This document shows positions 16,043-25,141 of a stretch of 64,000 nucleotides of DNA, in pieces. The stretch spans positions 3,491,136 to 3,555,135 of the forward strand of contig OX638355.1 of assembly GCA_951813285.1 (NCBI GenBank), given 5' to 3'. The notes under the pieces are model-generated. The model made no database searches and was not told the origin of the DNA. It saw nothing but the letters and a program-made list of their open reading frames with translations. The translations under genes were made by a program, and so were the position numbers. Each line of letters starts with the position of its first letter. Position 1 is the first letter of the stretch. Source of the DNA: Terriglobia bacterium (GTDB lineage Bacteria > Acidobacteriota > Terriglobia > Versatilivoradales > Versatilivoraceae).

Positions 16043-16694
16043 TCACGCCGCCAACACCTCGTTCAACTCATCGATCACAGTATCCATCCGAATGCCGAAG
16101 AACTTGTACATTTGCCCCAGGCCGCCTTTGCCATCGATCGGCGCCATGTCCAGGTCATCGCGGTCCAGATGGAACGAGGTGGTGATGTGGTCACGGATCA
16201 TGCGTAGCCACCCCATCTGCTCCTCGTTGAACTTGCTGTTGTCGTCTCTGGGAACGTAGGCCATGAATTCCTGCTCAACCTGCTCGCCCTGGTTCCTGGT
16301 GTCCACCAGAAAGAGGATGCGCTTGGCGTCCGCGTGCTTGAGCAGCCGGTAGATCGCGGTGATGGCGGTGTAGGTCGTCCCGGAGCCGGTAGCCCATTTG
16401 AATGAGGGCGCGCGGGCGGTCCTTTTTGATGGATGCTTCCAGCTTCTCGATGGCGCTAATCTGGCAGGACCTCAGTCCGGCAGGGTCCAACTTCGGAAGT
16501 CCCTGGAGCCGCTTGCGGAGCGAGGACGCCTGGACGTGCCAGTCCAGCAGCGTCTCCGGCCGAGGGAAGTTGAACACTTCCCGAGAGCGGGGTTTCGGGT
16601 CCCAGCCGTTGGTGAAACGGGTGAGCACGCCGGTGCTTTCGTAAACAAAAGGCAGTTGGAGGAGAGCGCCTATATCCGACGCTTTAGTGATGAC
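16043..16694 (-). pseudogene. hsdR: Remnant of type I restriction enzyme R subunit (hsdR)
   Basis: Two adjoining frames together encode pieces of an HsdR motor subunit. Reading the minus strand from about 16694, LPFVYESTGVLTRFTNG, PRSREVFNFPRPETL and RALIQM are typical of the segment leading to the helicase motor. At 16393-16395 one extra base shifts the frame right at Walker A. Restoring the frame gives ATGSGTT, where the usual Lys is already Thr, then RLLKHADAKRILFLVDTRNQGEQVEQEFMAY. At about 16229 this jumps straight to the C-terminal end (EEQMGWLRMIRDHI…IDELNEVLAA), so most of the roughly 1000-residue protein is deleted. The 5' end is missing too. No hsdM or hsdS is nearby. It is a dead gene. 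Confidence 0.88.
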
Positions 16695-16708
16695 ATGACA
16701 CTAGACCT

Positions 16709-17857
16709 TCAGGACAGCCACGTCTTGAACAATACGAGCAGTCCCGGAACGCCGAAAAATACAGAGAGCATATAAGCGACGGCCAATCCTTTGCGCGCAC
16801 TCCCCAGCCGTGCGATCCACTCGGCTCCCGCAGTCGGAATCAGCCGCAGCCAAGGAATACTGTAAATGACGATTACGCCCAGCAGATTGTAAAGAAAGTG
16901 CGCAATCGCGATCTGGTGCGCAATGGCATGAGTAGCGCCCGTAATCGCCGTCGCAGCCAGAAGCGCAGTGACTGTGGTCCCGATGTTGGCCCCCAGGGTG
17001 AACGGGTAGACGTGACGCAGACCGATCATGCCGCTCCCCGCCAAGGGCACAATGATGCTTGTGGTAGTCGAGGACGATTGCACCAGCACCGTAACCACGG
17101 TGCCGGAAAGTATTCCGGTCACCGGACCCTTTCCGACGGCTGCCTGCAGAAAGCTTCGGGACCTGCCCACGAAGACGGTTTTGAGCGCACTTCCAAGGTA
17201 CATGATCGACAGCAGAATGAGCAGGATTCCCACGCCAATCAAAACCAGACCGGCCCACAGGTCGGGGAGCGGAGACGTCAACGACTCCAAAAAACCAGTA
17301 CCGGAACCGACCAGGATTTTCACTATGCCCTTGCCCGAAGCATCAACAGTCCCCATGTTCTCGATGACATGGGTTAGAGCGCCGCTCATTTTCTCAAGAA
17401 AACCGAACGCGAGTTCCAAGGGCAGGAATATCAGGATGCTCAGCAGGTTGAAAAAGTCGTGTACAGTGGCGGCTGCAAACGCATTTCTGAACTCCCCCGG
17501 CCGATTCACATGACCGAAACTGACTAGAGTATTGGTGACCGTCGTTCCGACGTTGGCGCCCATAATCATGGGAATTGCTATGGCAACAGGCAATCCGCCC
17601 GCTACAAGAGCGACGATGATGGATGTAACGGTGCTGGAAGATTGGATCAATGAGGTGGCCAGTATGCCGAGTACCAATCCGATGAACGGGTTCGTTGCAA
17701 ACGTGAACAGAGATTCGGCGCCCTCCGCACCACCGAATTCTTGACGAAAGCCCTTGCCGATCACGTCAACCGCCACAAGCAGCACGTATAACGACACGAT
17801 GACGATTAGCCAGGGGACAAGCCTTGACCGGACGATTTTCTGTTGCGTTGGTTCCAT
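16709..17857 (-). CDS. Na+/phosphate cotransporter (NptA/PF02690 family)
   Basis: A 382-residue polytopic membrane protein that should bring in inorganic phosphate (or another anion) with sodium. The family's duplicated signature is clear: SLIQSSSTVTSI in the first half and VLVQSSSTTTSI in the second, each preceded by a hydrophobic hairpin, with GANVGTTVTNT and GANIGTTVTA after them. The ATG at 17857 is chosen because the protein then opens with MEPTQQKIVRSR directly before the first helix. No PhoU-like C-terminal domain is present, so this is the short form. It faces the czcC gene with roughly 290 bases between the divergent starts. Confidence 0.92.
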   Translation of the reverse strand: MEPTQQKIVRSRLVPWLIVIVSLYVLLVAVDVIGKGFRQEFGGAEGAESLFTFATNPFIGLVLGILATSLIQSSSTVTSIIVALVAGGLPVAIAIPMIMGANVGTTVTNTLVSFGHVNRPGEFRNAFAAATVHDFFNLLSILIFLPLELAFGFLEKMSGALTHVIENMGTVDASGKGIVKILVGSGTGFLESLTSPLPDLWAGLVLIGVGILLILLSIMYLGSALKTVFVGRSRSFLQAAVGKGPVTGILSGTVVTVLVQSSSTTTSIIVPLAGSGMIGLRHVYPFTLGANIGTTVTALLAATAITGATHAIAHQIAIAHFLYNLLGVIVIYSIPWLRLIPTAGAEWIARLGSARKGLAVAYMLSVFFGVPGLLVLFKTWLS

Positions 17858-18150
17858 GTGTGCCTCAGATGTGAGAATTTGCCTTGGGGGAACAGCATGG
17901 CAGAGGTTGAATGCCGGGCCCCGGTATGTCTCCGACCGACTTCCGATGAGCCTATGATATACTTCGTACTCTGAATTGCTTCCAAATAAAGTGATTTCAA
18001 GGAGATCGCAGCTATTCAGCCTTCGACGACACGAATCGGCGTATTCCGCCGGAGATCCGCTTGTGCAAGACACCGAGGCGGGCTCTGGAGCACCGGCTGC
18101 GACTTGACATAGAATTGCTTATCCACGACCCCATCCCCTTTTCTAGTCCG

Positions 18151-19458
18151 ATGAGGTTCACCACGCTGTTCTTCTGTACCCTGTTCCTGCTCCATATTCC
18201 GGCATCGGGGCAGGATGCGGAGATCCCGGAAAGGTTGACGCTCGCCGATGCCCTGCGCATCGCCGAGGTGGCCAACGCCAATTTCCGAGCCGCCCGAAAC
18301 CTGCTTGAGATCGCGGAGGCGGATGCGCGCGAGGCGGCCAGCCGGCCGAACCCCGAGATTGCAGTGGAAGGCGAGGAGTATTCGATCTTCGGGCCCAACG
18401 TTCCCTCATTCCTGAACGGCCAGGCCTTGATCGTCCGAATGGAGCAGGAGATCGAGACCGCCGGCCGTCGTGGGCACCGCATGAAAGCAGCCGACGCCGG
18501 TATCGGGGTGGCGCGCTCAGAAGTTGCCGATGAACTTCGACGTCTGCAGCTCGAAGTAAGCAAGGCATACTTCCAGCTTGCACTCGCCCAAGCCAATCAG
18601 ACCACGGCCAGAGCGGCGCTCAAGGATATTGAGCGTGTCATCAATCTGACCGAGGCCCGGTTCAAGGTGGGTGAAGTGGCAGGCACGGAGCTCCGCCGGC
18701 TGCAGGTGGAGCGCCTCCATTTCTTCGATGAGGTCCTGACAACGGAACTGGCGATGAGCGATGCACGCGTAGTGTTGCTGAATCTGCTCGGAGCAGCCGA
18801 CCTGGGGCAACAGCTCGAATCGATAGATCCGCTGGAGCCGCCTCCGCTCCGAAGTCCGGACGGTGGACTGATCGCCACGGGTGAGGGTGTCACGGCCGAA
18901 GTGAATTCGTTGCGGAGAGAGGCTGCCTCGATCCGTCCGGATCTTCAGGCGGCTCGCCTCGCCCGCGAACGCGCTGAAGCCGAGATGGAGCTTCAACACG
19001 CGATGCGCGCTCCAAACGTCACTTTCGCCTGGGGCTACCGCCGGGATTTCGGCGAGCACGCCATGGATTTCGAAGTCAGCATCCCGATTCCGTTATTCGG
19101 CAGTCTGAATCCCGCTGGAGTACAGCGGGCCTTTGCCGAACGACGCCGAGCCCAGGCGCTGGAGAGGGCGGAACAAATGGCGGTCGACACCGAGTTGCAG
19201 AAGGCGGCCAACGCCGTCGACAGCAGTGCGAAGCGGGTCCGCTATATTGACCAGGAGTATCTTCGCAGCTCAAGGGAATTGCATGACCTGATCCAGGCCT
19301 CCTACCACCTTGGCGAGACCGCGCTGATCGATTTCCTGGATGTGCAGCGCGAATTCATCGTAACTCAGCAGGTGCGCAACCAGGCTCTCTACGACCTGCG
19401 CATCAGCCTGATAGAGATGGCGGCGGCCGTCGGCATCCGGCCGACGGGAAAACCCTGA
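18151..19458 (+). CDS. czcC: Outer-membrane efflux channel of a heavy-metal RND system (TolC/CzcC family)
   Basis: A 435-residue TolC-family protein forming the outer-membrane tunnel of the CzcCBA pump encoded here. The ATG at 18151 opens a signal peptide (MRFTTLFFCTLFLLHIPASG). Two OEP repeats follow: LTLADALRIAEVANANFRAARNLLEIAEADAREA, then the second repeat from about residue 230, with long alpha-helical hairpins rich in Ala, Glu and Arg. The end (GETALIDFLDVQREFIVTQQVRNQALYDLRISLIEM) is the family's typical last helix. It is the first gene of a czcC-czcB-czcA run and lies 25 bases upstream of czcB. Confidence 0.9.
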   Translation: MRFTTLFFCTLFLLHIPASGQDAEIPERLTLADALRIAEVANANFRAARNLLEIAEADAREAASRPNPEIAVEGEEYSIFGPNVPSFLNGQALIVRMEQEIETAGRRGHRMKAADAGIGVARSEVADELRRLQLEVSKAYFQLALAQANQTTARAALKDIERVINLTEARFKVGEVAGTELRRLQVERLHFFDEVLTTELAMSDARVVLLNLLGAADLGQQLESIDPLEPPPLRSPDGGLIATGEGVTAEVNSLRREAASIRPDLQAARLARERAEAEMELQHAMRAPNVTFAWGYRRDFGEHAMDFEVSIPIPLFGSLNPAGVQRAFAERRRAQALERAEQMAVDTELQKAANAVDSSAKRVRYIDQEYLRSSRELHDLIQASYHLGETALIDFLDVQREFIVTQQVRNQALYDLRISLIEMAAAVGIRPTGKP

Positions 19459-19483
19459 CCCGGCTCTGAGGGAGCGATTGCAA

Positions 19484-20833
19484 ATGCATGGACCGCGTCA
19501 CCGACTGCGTCACAGACTGCGCCGGCAAGGCGGGCTGGGTGCAGTGCTCGTCTGGCTGGCGATCTGCTTGGGAGCCGCGGCAGGTTCAGCCTGCCTGGAG
19601 ACGGGAAACAATGGGGCTCACCATGGGGAAGACCACGCCGAGGAGGAACACGCCGGCGAGACCCATGACGGCGAAGAGCACGCCGGAGACGAGGCCGATG
19701 GTTCGCTGGAGATTCCCCTGGAGGCCCAGCAGAACGCCGGCATGCAGGTTGCAGCCGCGGAGCGCCGTGCCCATCCCGTACCGATGAACGTGACCGGTCT
19801 GGTCACGCCCGTCACCTCACGAGTGGTGCGCCTGCGGCCGTTGGCGGAGGGGGTCGTCAAGCAAGTCGACGTCAGCCTTGGCGACCGCGTACGAGCGGGA
19901 CAAGTGCTCGTGCATTACGACAACATCGCGCTTGGAGACCACATCGGGGAATACCGGGCGGCGGTAGCGGCTCGACGCCAGGCCGAGGCCGACCTCGAGG
20001 TCTTGCAACGGAGCTTGCAACGGGCAGAGCAATTGATCGGCCTTGAGGCGATTTCTCAGCAGACCCTCGATCTGCGCCGGTCGGAGTTCGAGCAGGCCCG
20101 GGCCGGCCTGGCCAGCAACCAGGCGGAGGTGAGCAGAATCGAGGAGCGGATACATCGCTTCGGACTGACGGACGAAGACCTTTCGGAAGTCGCCCCGATC
20201 GGTAGTGCCGACGAGATGCGGGCGGCCGCGGAACGACACCGCGAAATGTCGCTCAATTTGCTTCGCGCACCCTTCGAGGGGACCGTGACGGAGTTCGGTG
20301 TGGCAGTGGGCGACCTGGTCGATCCTGGCCGCGAGCTGCTGACGATTACCAACATGTCAACGGTTTGGGTTCTCGCCGATGTCTACGAGCCCGACCTGGG
20401 CCGCCTCCCAACGGACGCCGAAGTCACGATTCAGGTCGATGCCTATCCGGACCGGGTGTTCACGGGCCGCATCACCTACATCTCGGACACCATCGAAATG
20501 AGCACGCGCGCCGCTCACGTGCGCTGTGTCGTCAAGAATCCCGACAAGGCACTGAAGCTCGGCATGTTCACCAGAGTTTCCATCCCTACAAATGAGAAGG
20601 TTTCCACGCTGGTGGCTCCCGTGGATGCGGTTCAACAGATTGACGGGCAGTCAGTTGTCTTCGCGCGGACAGGACCGACCGCCTTTGAGCGCCGCGACGT
20701 GACGCTCGGTTCGACGGCCGGCGGTCAGGTTGAGGTGGTCAGCGGCCTGAAGCCGGGCGAAACCATCGTGTCGACCGGCAGCTTCTATTTGAAAACCGCG
20801 TTGCTTCACGAGCGAATCGGTCATTCGCACTAA
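19484..20833 (+). CDS. czcB: Periplasmic adaptor (membrane fusion protein) of a heavy-metal RND pump, with His/Asp/Glu-rich N-terminus
   Basis: A 449-residue adaptor linking CzcA to CzcC. After a hydrophobic N-terminal signal (VLVWLAICLGAAAGSAC, possibly a lipoprotein signal) there is a segment very rich in His, Asp and Glu (residues about 45-75: HHGEDHAEEEHAGETHDGEEHAGDEAD), well suited to bind Zn, Co or Cd in the periplasm. The lipoyl/barrel-sandwich part is RLRPLAEGVVKQVDVSLGDRVRAGQVLVHYD, followed by a helical hairpin and a beta-barrel (LLRAPFEGTVTEFGVAVGDLVDPG). The ATG at 19484 is taken as the start. The 3' end lies at the beginning of a 136-base tandem duplication that also includes the start of czcA. 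Confidence 0.9.
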   Translation: MHGPRHRLRHRLRRQGGLGAVLVWLAICLGAAAGSACLETGNNGAHHGEDHAEEEHAGETHDGEEHAGDEADGSLEIPLEAQQNAGMQVAAAERRAHPVPMNVTGLVTPVTSRVVRLRPLAEGVVKQVDVSLGDRVRAGQVLVHYDNIALGDHIGEYRAAVAARRQAEADLEVLQRSLQRAEQLIGLEAISQQTLDLRRSEFEQARAGLASNQAEVSRIEERIHRFGLTDEDLSEVAPIGSADEMRAAAERHREMSLNLLRAPFEGTVTEFGVAVGDLVDPGRELLTITNMSTVWVLADVYEPDLGRLPTDAEVTIQVDAYPDRVFTGRITYISDTIEMSTRAAHVRCVVKNPDKALKLGMFTRVSIPTNEKVSTLVAPVDAVQQIDGQSVVFARTGPTAFERRDVTLGSTAGGQVEVVSGLKPGETIVSTGSFYLKTALLHERIGHSH

Positions 20834-21077
20834 CATGAATTCCCTCGTCGATTCCTCCCGCCACAATCGGTTTCTCATCCTGGCGTTCACGGTAGTGGTT
20901 TCCGAGTTCGGAGTGCATTCAATGTTCCAATTGCCGATCGATCACGTGCGGATCGGCCGCTCGCACTAACATGCATCGCCTCATCGATTTCTCCCTCCGC
21001 AATCGGTTTCTCATCCTGGCGTTCACCCTGTTGGCTGCCGGCTTCGGCGTCTACTCGATGTTCCAGTTGCCGATCGA
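20806..21077 (+). repeat. Tandem 136-bp duplication spanning the czcB end and czcA start
   Basis: Bases 20806-20941 and 20942-21077 are diverged copies at a constant offset of 136 bases. Each copy has the czcB tail (TCGCACTAACATG junction) followed by the first 35 or so codons of czcA. Matching landmarks are the two stop/start junctions (20831-20837 and 20967-20973), the shared NRFLILAFT-coding segment and the MFQLPID-coding segment. The second copy leads into the full czcA; the first is an orphan head. Confidence 0.85.
20835..20969 (+). pseudogene. Duplicated head of czcA (44-codon mini-ORF)
   Basis: This short open frame encodes MNSLVDSSRHNRFLILAFT, then a diverged middle, MFQLPID and the ending HVRIGRSH. 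Its first part copies the czcA N-terminus (MHRLIDFSLRNRFLILAFT…MFQLPID). Its last residues RIGRSH copy the czcB C-terminus (RIGHSH). It therefore arose from the tandem duplication of the czcB/czcA junction and sits between the two genes. It has its own start and stop and could still be translated on its way to czcA, for example to couple translation, but it is probably a remnant. Confidence 0.75.
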
Positions 21078-24036
21078 TGCGGTGCCCGACGTGACTCCAA
21101 ACCAGGTGGCGGTTTTGACCCAGACGCCCGGGCTCGGGCCGGTGGAGGTCGAGCAGTTTGTCACCTTTCCTGTCGAAACCGCGATGAGCGGCCTTCCCGG
21201 CATCACCAAGATCCGATCGGTTTCGCGGTTCGGACTCTCGTCGGTCTACATCTATTTCGAAGAGTCGATCGACCTCTACTTCGCACGCCGGCTCGTAATG
21301 GAGCGGCTGCCCGAGGCCCGCGAGTTGATTCCGGAGGGCTACGGCACACCCTCAATGGGGCCGATCAGCACCGGGTTGGGTGAGATCTACCAGTTCGAGG
21401 TTCGTGGCGAAGGGTATACCCCAATGGAGTTGCGCAGCATCCTCGACTGGGAGATCGGGTTCAAGCTGCAGTCGGTACCCGGCGTGGTCGAGGTGAATTC
21501 CTACGGTGGCGAGCTCAAGACCTATGAGGTGCAGCTCGATCCCAATCGCCTGGTTGCCCACAACGTTTCGCTCGAAATGGTCTTCCACGCGCTTCGAGAG
21601 AACAACGCGAATGCGGGAGGCGCTTACATCGAACGCTCCCAGGAGCAGTACGTCATTCGCGGCGAGGGCCTGATCGACTCCCTTGAGGACATCGACAATA
21701 TCGTGGTCACGGCCGTCGAGGACGGTACTCCCATCTTCATTCGCAATATCGGCAAAGCCGCCTTCGCGCCCATGGTCCGGCAGGGCGCCGTGACTCGAGA
21801 TGGTAGAGGCGAGGTGGTGACCGGCGTCGTCATGATGCTGATGGGCGAGAACCCGCGCGTCGTTGCTCGAAAGGTGGACGAGGAGTTGGCGCGCATCAAA
21901 CCGACATTGCCTCCAGGCGTTGAAATTGAAACCTTCTACGACCGAACCGATCTGGTCCGGCGGACCATAGCCACCGTGCAGCAGAACCTGGTGGAAGGGG
22001 GCCTGCTGGTGATCGCCGTGCTCCTGCTGTTTCTGGGCAACCTGCGCGGAGGATTGATCGTCGCCTCGGTGATTCCGTTATCGATGCTGTTCGCCTTTAC
22101 CGGAATGGTGCAGGCAGGGCTTTCCGGCAACTTGATGAGCCTGGGCGCAATCGACTTCGGGCTGATCGTCGACGGGTCGGTTGTCATGGTCGAGAACATC
22201 GTTCGGCGCCTGAGCCAGGCGCGAAATGGACAGATACGTGGTGAGGTGGTGGGCTGGGCAGGTCGCGAAGTGGCGCGCCCGGTGTTCTTTGCGGTGATGA
22301 TCATCATCATCGTCTACCTGCCCATCATGGTCCTGCAGGGAATCGAAGGAAAGATGTTCCGGCCAATGGCCCTGACCGTGGTCTTCGCTCTGGTGGCTTC
22401 ACTGGTGTTGGCTCTGACGCTGATGCCGGTGCTCTCCCTGATGGTGTTTCGGAAGCGAATCCCACACAAGACCCCCCGCCTGGTGGCCTGGCTGCTGAGG
22501 CTGTACCGACCGCTGCTCGACAGGGTTCTGTCGCATCCGCGCCTGGCCGGAGCCGGAGCGGCGCTCGTCTTTGCCGCTTCGCTCCTGTTGGTCCCCTTCA
22601 TGGGCACGGAGTTCCTGCCCAAGCTCAACGAGGGCGCCATTGCGGTTCAGGCTTGGCGTCTCCCAAGCGTAGCGCTCTCGGAGTCAACCAAGAGCACGAC
22701 ACTCATCGAGAAGACGCTGCTGGAATTCCCCGAGGTTGTGACGGTGGTTTCTCGGACCGGTCAAGCCGAGATCCCCACCGACCCGATGGGGGTTGAGACC
22801 AGCGACATCTATGCGATCCTGACCGACGACAGTAACTGGGAAACGGCCGATACCAAGGAAGGCCTGATCGAGGAGATCAACCGTGCGCTCGAGCATCGGG
22901 TGCCCGGCAACATCTTCAGCTACTCGCAACCCATCGAATTGCGCATGCAGGAGATGATCGCTGGTGTCCGTTCCGACTTGGCGGTCACCGTATACGGTCC
23001 CGACCTCGACGAGTTACGACGCATCGGGGACGAGGTGCGGCGGGTGGTGGCCGGCGTTCCCGGCGCCGCCGACGTCAAGGCGGAACAGACGTCCGGACTG
23101 CCTTTTCTGCGTGTACGGATCGACCGTGCAGCGGTGGCTCGCTATGGCATCAATGTCGCCGACGTGCTGGCCGTGGTCGAGACGATGGGAGGAACGACGC
23201 TCGGCGAGGTGCTCGAGGGACAGGCTCGCTTCCCCTTGCGGGCGAGGTTCGTGCCCGAGGCCCGCAACAATATCGAGCAGATCCGATCGATCCGGGTGTC
23301 CGATCCTGGCGGCGCCATGATCCCGCTGTCGCAACTCGCCGAGATCTGGACCGAGGAGGGCCCGGCTCAGATTAGCCGGGAGCAGATCCAGCGGAGAATT
23401 ACAGTCGAAGCCAACGTGCGCGGCCGCGATCTCGGCAGTTTCGCCACAGATGTGCGGGCGGCGGTTGCCGGCGGAGTCGATCTGCCACCCAGCTATTCCG
23501 TGGAATACGGTGGACAGTTCGAGAACATGGAGCGGGCCACCAAACGCTTGGCCCTGGTGGTGCCGATTGCACTCTTCCTGATCTTTCTATTGCTCTACAC
23601 GGCCTTCAAGGCGGCCAAGCCGGCAGTGCTCATCTACTTCAACATCCCGCTGGCGGCCACCGGAGGCATCCTGGCGCTGTTCCTGCGCGGACTGCCTCTC
23701 AGCATCTCAGCCGGCGTCGGCTTCATCGCACTCTTCGGCGTTGCGGTGCTGAACGGCGTCGTGATGGTTTCCTACTTTCTCGACCTCAGAAAGCAGGGTA
23801 TGACGGTGGACGAGGCGGTGCGCCAGGGCGCCGAGCGCCGCATGAGGCCGGTCCTGATGACGGCACTGGTCGCCAGTCTCGGATTCGTTCCCATGGCCTT
23901 GTCGACCAGTGCGGGTGCCGAGGTGCAGAGTCCCTTGGCGACGGTCGTCATCGGTGGACTGGTAACCTCGACTCTGCTGACGCTTTTCGTGCTTCCATCG
24001 CTGTATCGCTGGCTCGAAAGCGACGATGAGGCGTGA
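20971..24036 (+). CDS. czcA: Heavy-metal RND efflux pump (CzcA type)
   Basis: A 1021-residue inner-membrane proton antiporter exporting divalent cations. The heavy-metal RND layout is complete: N-terminal helix, GTEFLPKLNEGAIAVQAWRLP in the second periplasmic loop and twelve predicted membrane segments. The proton-relay motif in the fourth helix reads DFGLIVDGSVVMVEN, with Asp395, Asp401 and Glu408 at the same spacing as the essential residues of CzcA. This favours Co/Zn/Cd (Czc branch) over Cu/Ag (Cus branch). The start is the second ATG of the duplicated junction (20971). The gene is followed by a STAS protein rather than a regulator. Confidence 0.94.
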   Translation: MHRLIDFSLRNRFLILAFTLLAAGFGVYSMFQLPIDAVPDVTPNQVAVLTQTPGLGPVEVEQFVTFPVETAMSGLPGITKIRSVSRFGLSSVYIYFEESIDLYFARRLVMERLPEARELIPEGYGTPSMGPISTGLGEIYQFEVRGEGYTPMELRSILDWEIGFKLQSVPGVVEVNSYGGELKTYEVQLDPNRLVAHNVSLEMVFHALRENNANAGGAYIERSQEQYVIRGEGLIDSLEDIDNIVVTAVEDGTPIFIRNIGKAAFAPMVRQGAVTRDGRGEVVTGVVMMLMGENPRVVARKVDEELARIKPTLPPGVEIETFYDRTDLVRRTIATVQQNLVEGGLLVIAVLLLFLGNLRGGLIVASVIPLSMLFAFTGMVQAGLSGNLMSLGAIDFGLIVDGSVVMVENIVRRLSQARNGQIRGEVVGWAGREVARPVFFAVMIIIIVYLPIMVLQGIEGKMFRPMALTVVFALVASLVLALTLMPVLSLMVFRKRIPHKTPRLVAWLLRLYRPLLDRVLSHPRLAGAGAALVFAASLLLVPFMGTEFLPKLNEGAIAVQAWRLPSVALSESTKSTTLIEKTLLEFPEVVTVVSRTGQAEIPTDPMGVETSDIYAILTDDSNWETADTKEGLIEEINRALEHRVPGNIFSYSQPIELRMQEMIAGVRSDLAVTVYGPDLDELRRIGDEVRRVVAGVPGAADVKAEQTSGLPFLRVRIDRAAVARYGINVADVLAVVETMGGTTLGEVLEGQARFPLRARFVPEARNNIEQIRSIRVSDPGGAMIPLSQLAEIWTEEGPAQISREQIQRRITVEANVRGRDLGSFATDVRAAVAGGVDLPPSYSVEYGGQFENMERATKRLALVVPIALFLIFLLLYTAFKAAKPAVLIYFNIPLAATGGILALFLRGLPLSISAGVGFIALFGVAVLNGVVMVSYFLDLRKQGMTVDEAVRQGAERRMRPVLMTALVASLGFVPMALSTSAGAEVQSPLATVVIGGLVTSTLLTLFVLPSLYRWLESDDEA

Positions 24037-24154
24037 TGCAGATCGCCCTGGACAAATTGATCGTGGATACTTTACCCTTCTGCAAATTCATGGCGTACAG
24101 CAACCATCAGCCCGTCCGAGACGACTGGGGGCAGGCCGACATTCAGGTGCCACA

Positions 24155-24499
24155 ATGATCACTGATATTGAAGTAATCGAGGAGCGAGAATCCGGGGTGT
24201 TGGTTCTGATCCCTGTCAACCGCTTGTACGGCCCGAATGCGGACTCGTTTGAATCACTGGTAATGGATCACATCAGGAACGGTGAACAGAACCTGATTAT
24301 CGACTTCAGCCGCCTCAAATTTGTCAGCAGTGCGGGAATGCGTGTGATTCTGGTAGCTGCCAAACAGTTTCAGTCAAAACAGGGCAAGTTCATCCTGTGC
24401 TCCATGAAGGACAACATCCACGAGGTTTTTCGCGTCAGCGGCTTCGATCAGGTCATGCTGATCCGCAACTCGCGCTGGAGCGCTCTGGCCTCTTTGTAG
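24155..24499 (+). CDS. STAS-domain protein (anti-sigma factor antagonist type)
   Basis: A 114-residue single-domain STAS protein. The core VLVLIPVNRLYGPNADSFESLV and LIIDFSRLKFVSSAGMRVIL has the SpoIIAA layout, with the phosphorylatable serine in FVSSAGMR. Such proteins take part in partner switching: they release an anti-sigma factor when dephosphorylated. The ATG at 24155 fits the family's usual N-terminus. The gene lies 118 bases after czcA in the same direction; no serine kinase or sigma factor gene is near, so its partners must be elsewhere. Confidence 0.85.
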   Translation: MITDIEVIEERESGVLVLIPVNRLYGPNADSFESLVMDHIRNGEQNLIIDFSRLKFVSSAGMRVILVAAKQFQSKQGKFILCSMKDNIHEVFRVSGFDQVMLIRNSRWSALASL

Positions 24500-24504
24500 C
24501 CCCG

Positions 24505-25116
24505 CTAACAGCCTCGCAAGTCGTGCTCGTGACTATGGTCGTGGCGGCTCTGGTGAAACACCACGTGCAGAAGCGATCCGCCCACAAACGCCTGATAGAG
24601 CCCTGCACCGCTATGACCTTCTGCGAAGAAACGGACGCCGACGGCGTAACCGGCGACCGTGGCTACGAGGATCGCCGCAATTCCCAGTGAAGCTCCCCCG
24701 AAGCCGTGGCGGGGACGCAACAACCACCAGACCGTCAAGCCGACCGGGATCCGGTGCAGCATGACCGCAGGTCCTATATGAAGCCCTTTTGAAACGAGCG
24801 CTGCTCCTTCCAGAAAGGCGTGCAGAGACAGACCCGACAACCCGGCCAGGAGAGCCAGGTTGTCGGTGTGCGGAGCAAGCTTGTGAGAGATGCGCTCGAT
24901 GAGAGCGGGTGTGACTATGCCCAGGACGATGACCCCAATGGCCAGTAGGCCGTGACTGGCCCAGGCGTGCGGAACGACTTGCCACAGGACGAGCGCCGGC
25001 ACCGCTACATACATGAAGCCGTCAACGAGGCGCACGCCATAGGGCCGGTTGTGCAACCACCCGTACAGCAAGGCGCCTGCAACCGGGGCGAGGAGCGAAC
25101 CGGCAAGCTGAAGCAT
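24505..25116 (-). CDS. ZIP-like metal transporter homologue, last gene of the SPFH operon
   Basis: A 203-residue membrane protein with the layout of a ZIP transporter: several hydrophobic helices, SLHAFLEGAAL in one helix and LHRIPVGLTVWWL in the next, and a C-terminal His-rich tail (HQSRHDHSHEHD). In active ZIPs the second motif is usually HKxPEG; here the Glu is Val (HRIPVG), so one metal site is altered. The protein is also shorter than most ZIPs. It could be a metal sensor, a low-affinity channel or a divergent transporter. It lies 25 bases downstream of the small membrane protein gene and closes the six-gene operon that starts at 31442. Confidence 0.68.
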   Translation of the reverse strand: MLQLAGSLLAPVAGALLYGWLHNRPYGVRLVDGFMYVAVPALVLWQVVPHAWASHGLLAIGVIVLGIVTPALIERISHKLAPHTDNLALLAGLSGLSLHAFLEGAALVSKGLHIGPAVMLHRIPVGLTVWWLLRPRHGFGGASLGIAAILVATVAGYAVGVRFFAEGHSGAGLYQAFVGGSLLHVVFHQSRHDHSHEHDLRGC

Positions 25117-25141
25117 GGTGATGGTCCGGTTCGAGGGAGGG

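Noticed and set aside
12740-18000. A precise attachment-site pair (attL/attR) for the accessory zone at tRNA-Ser
   Set aside because: No second copy of the tRNA 3' end was found in the window and no integrase gene is present.
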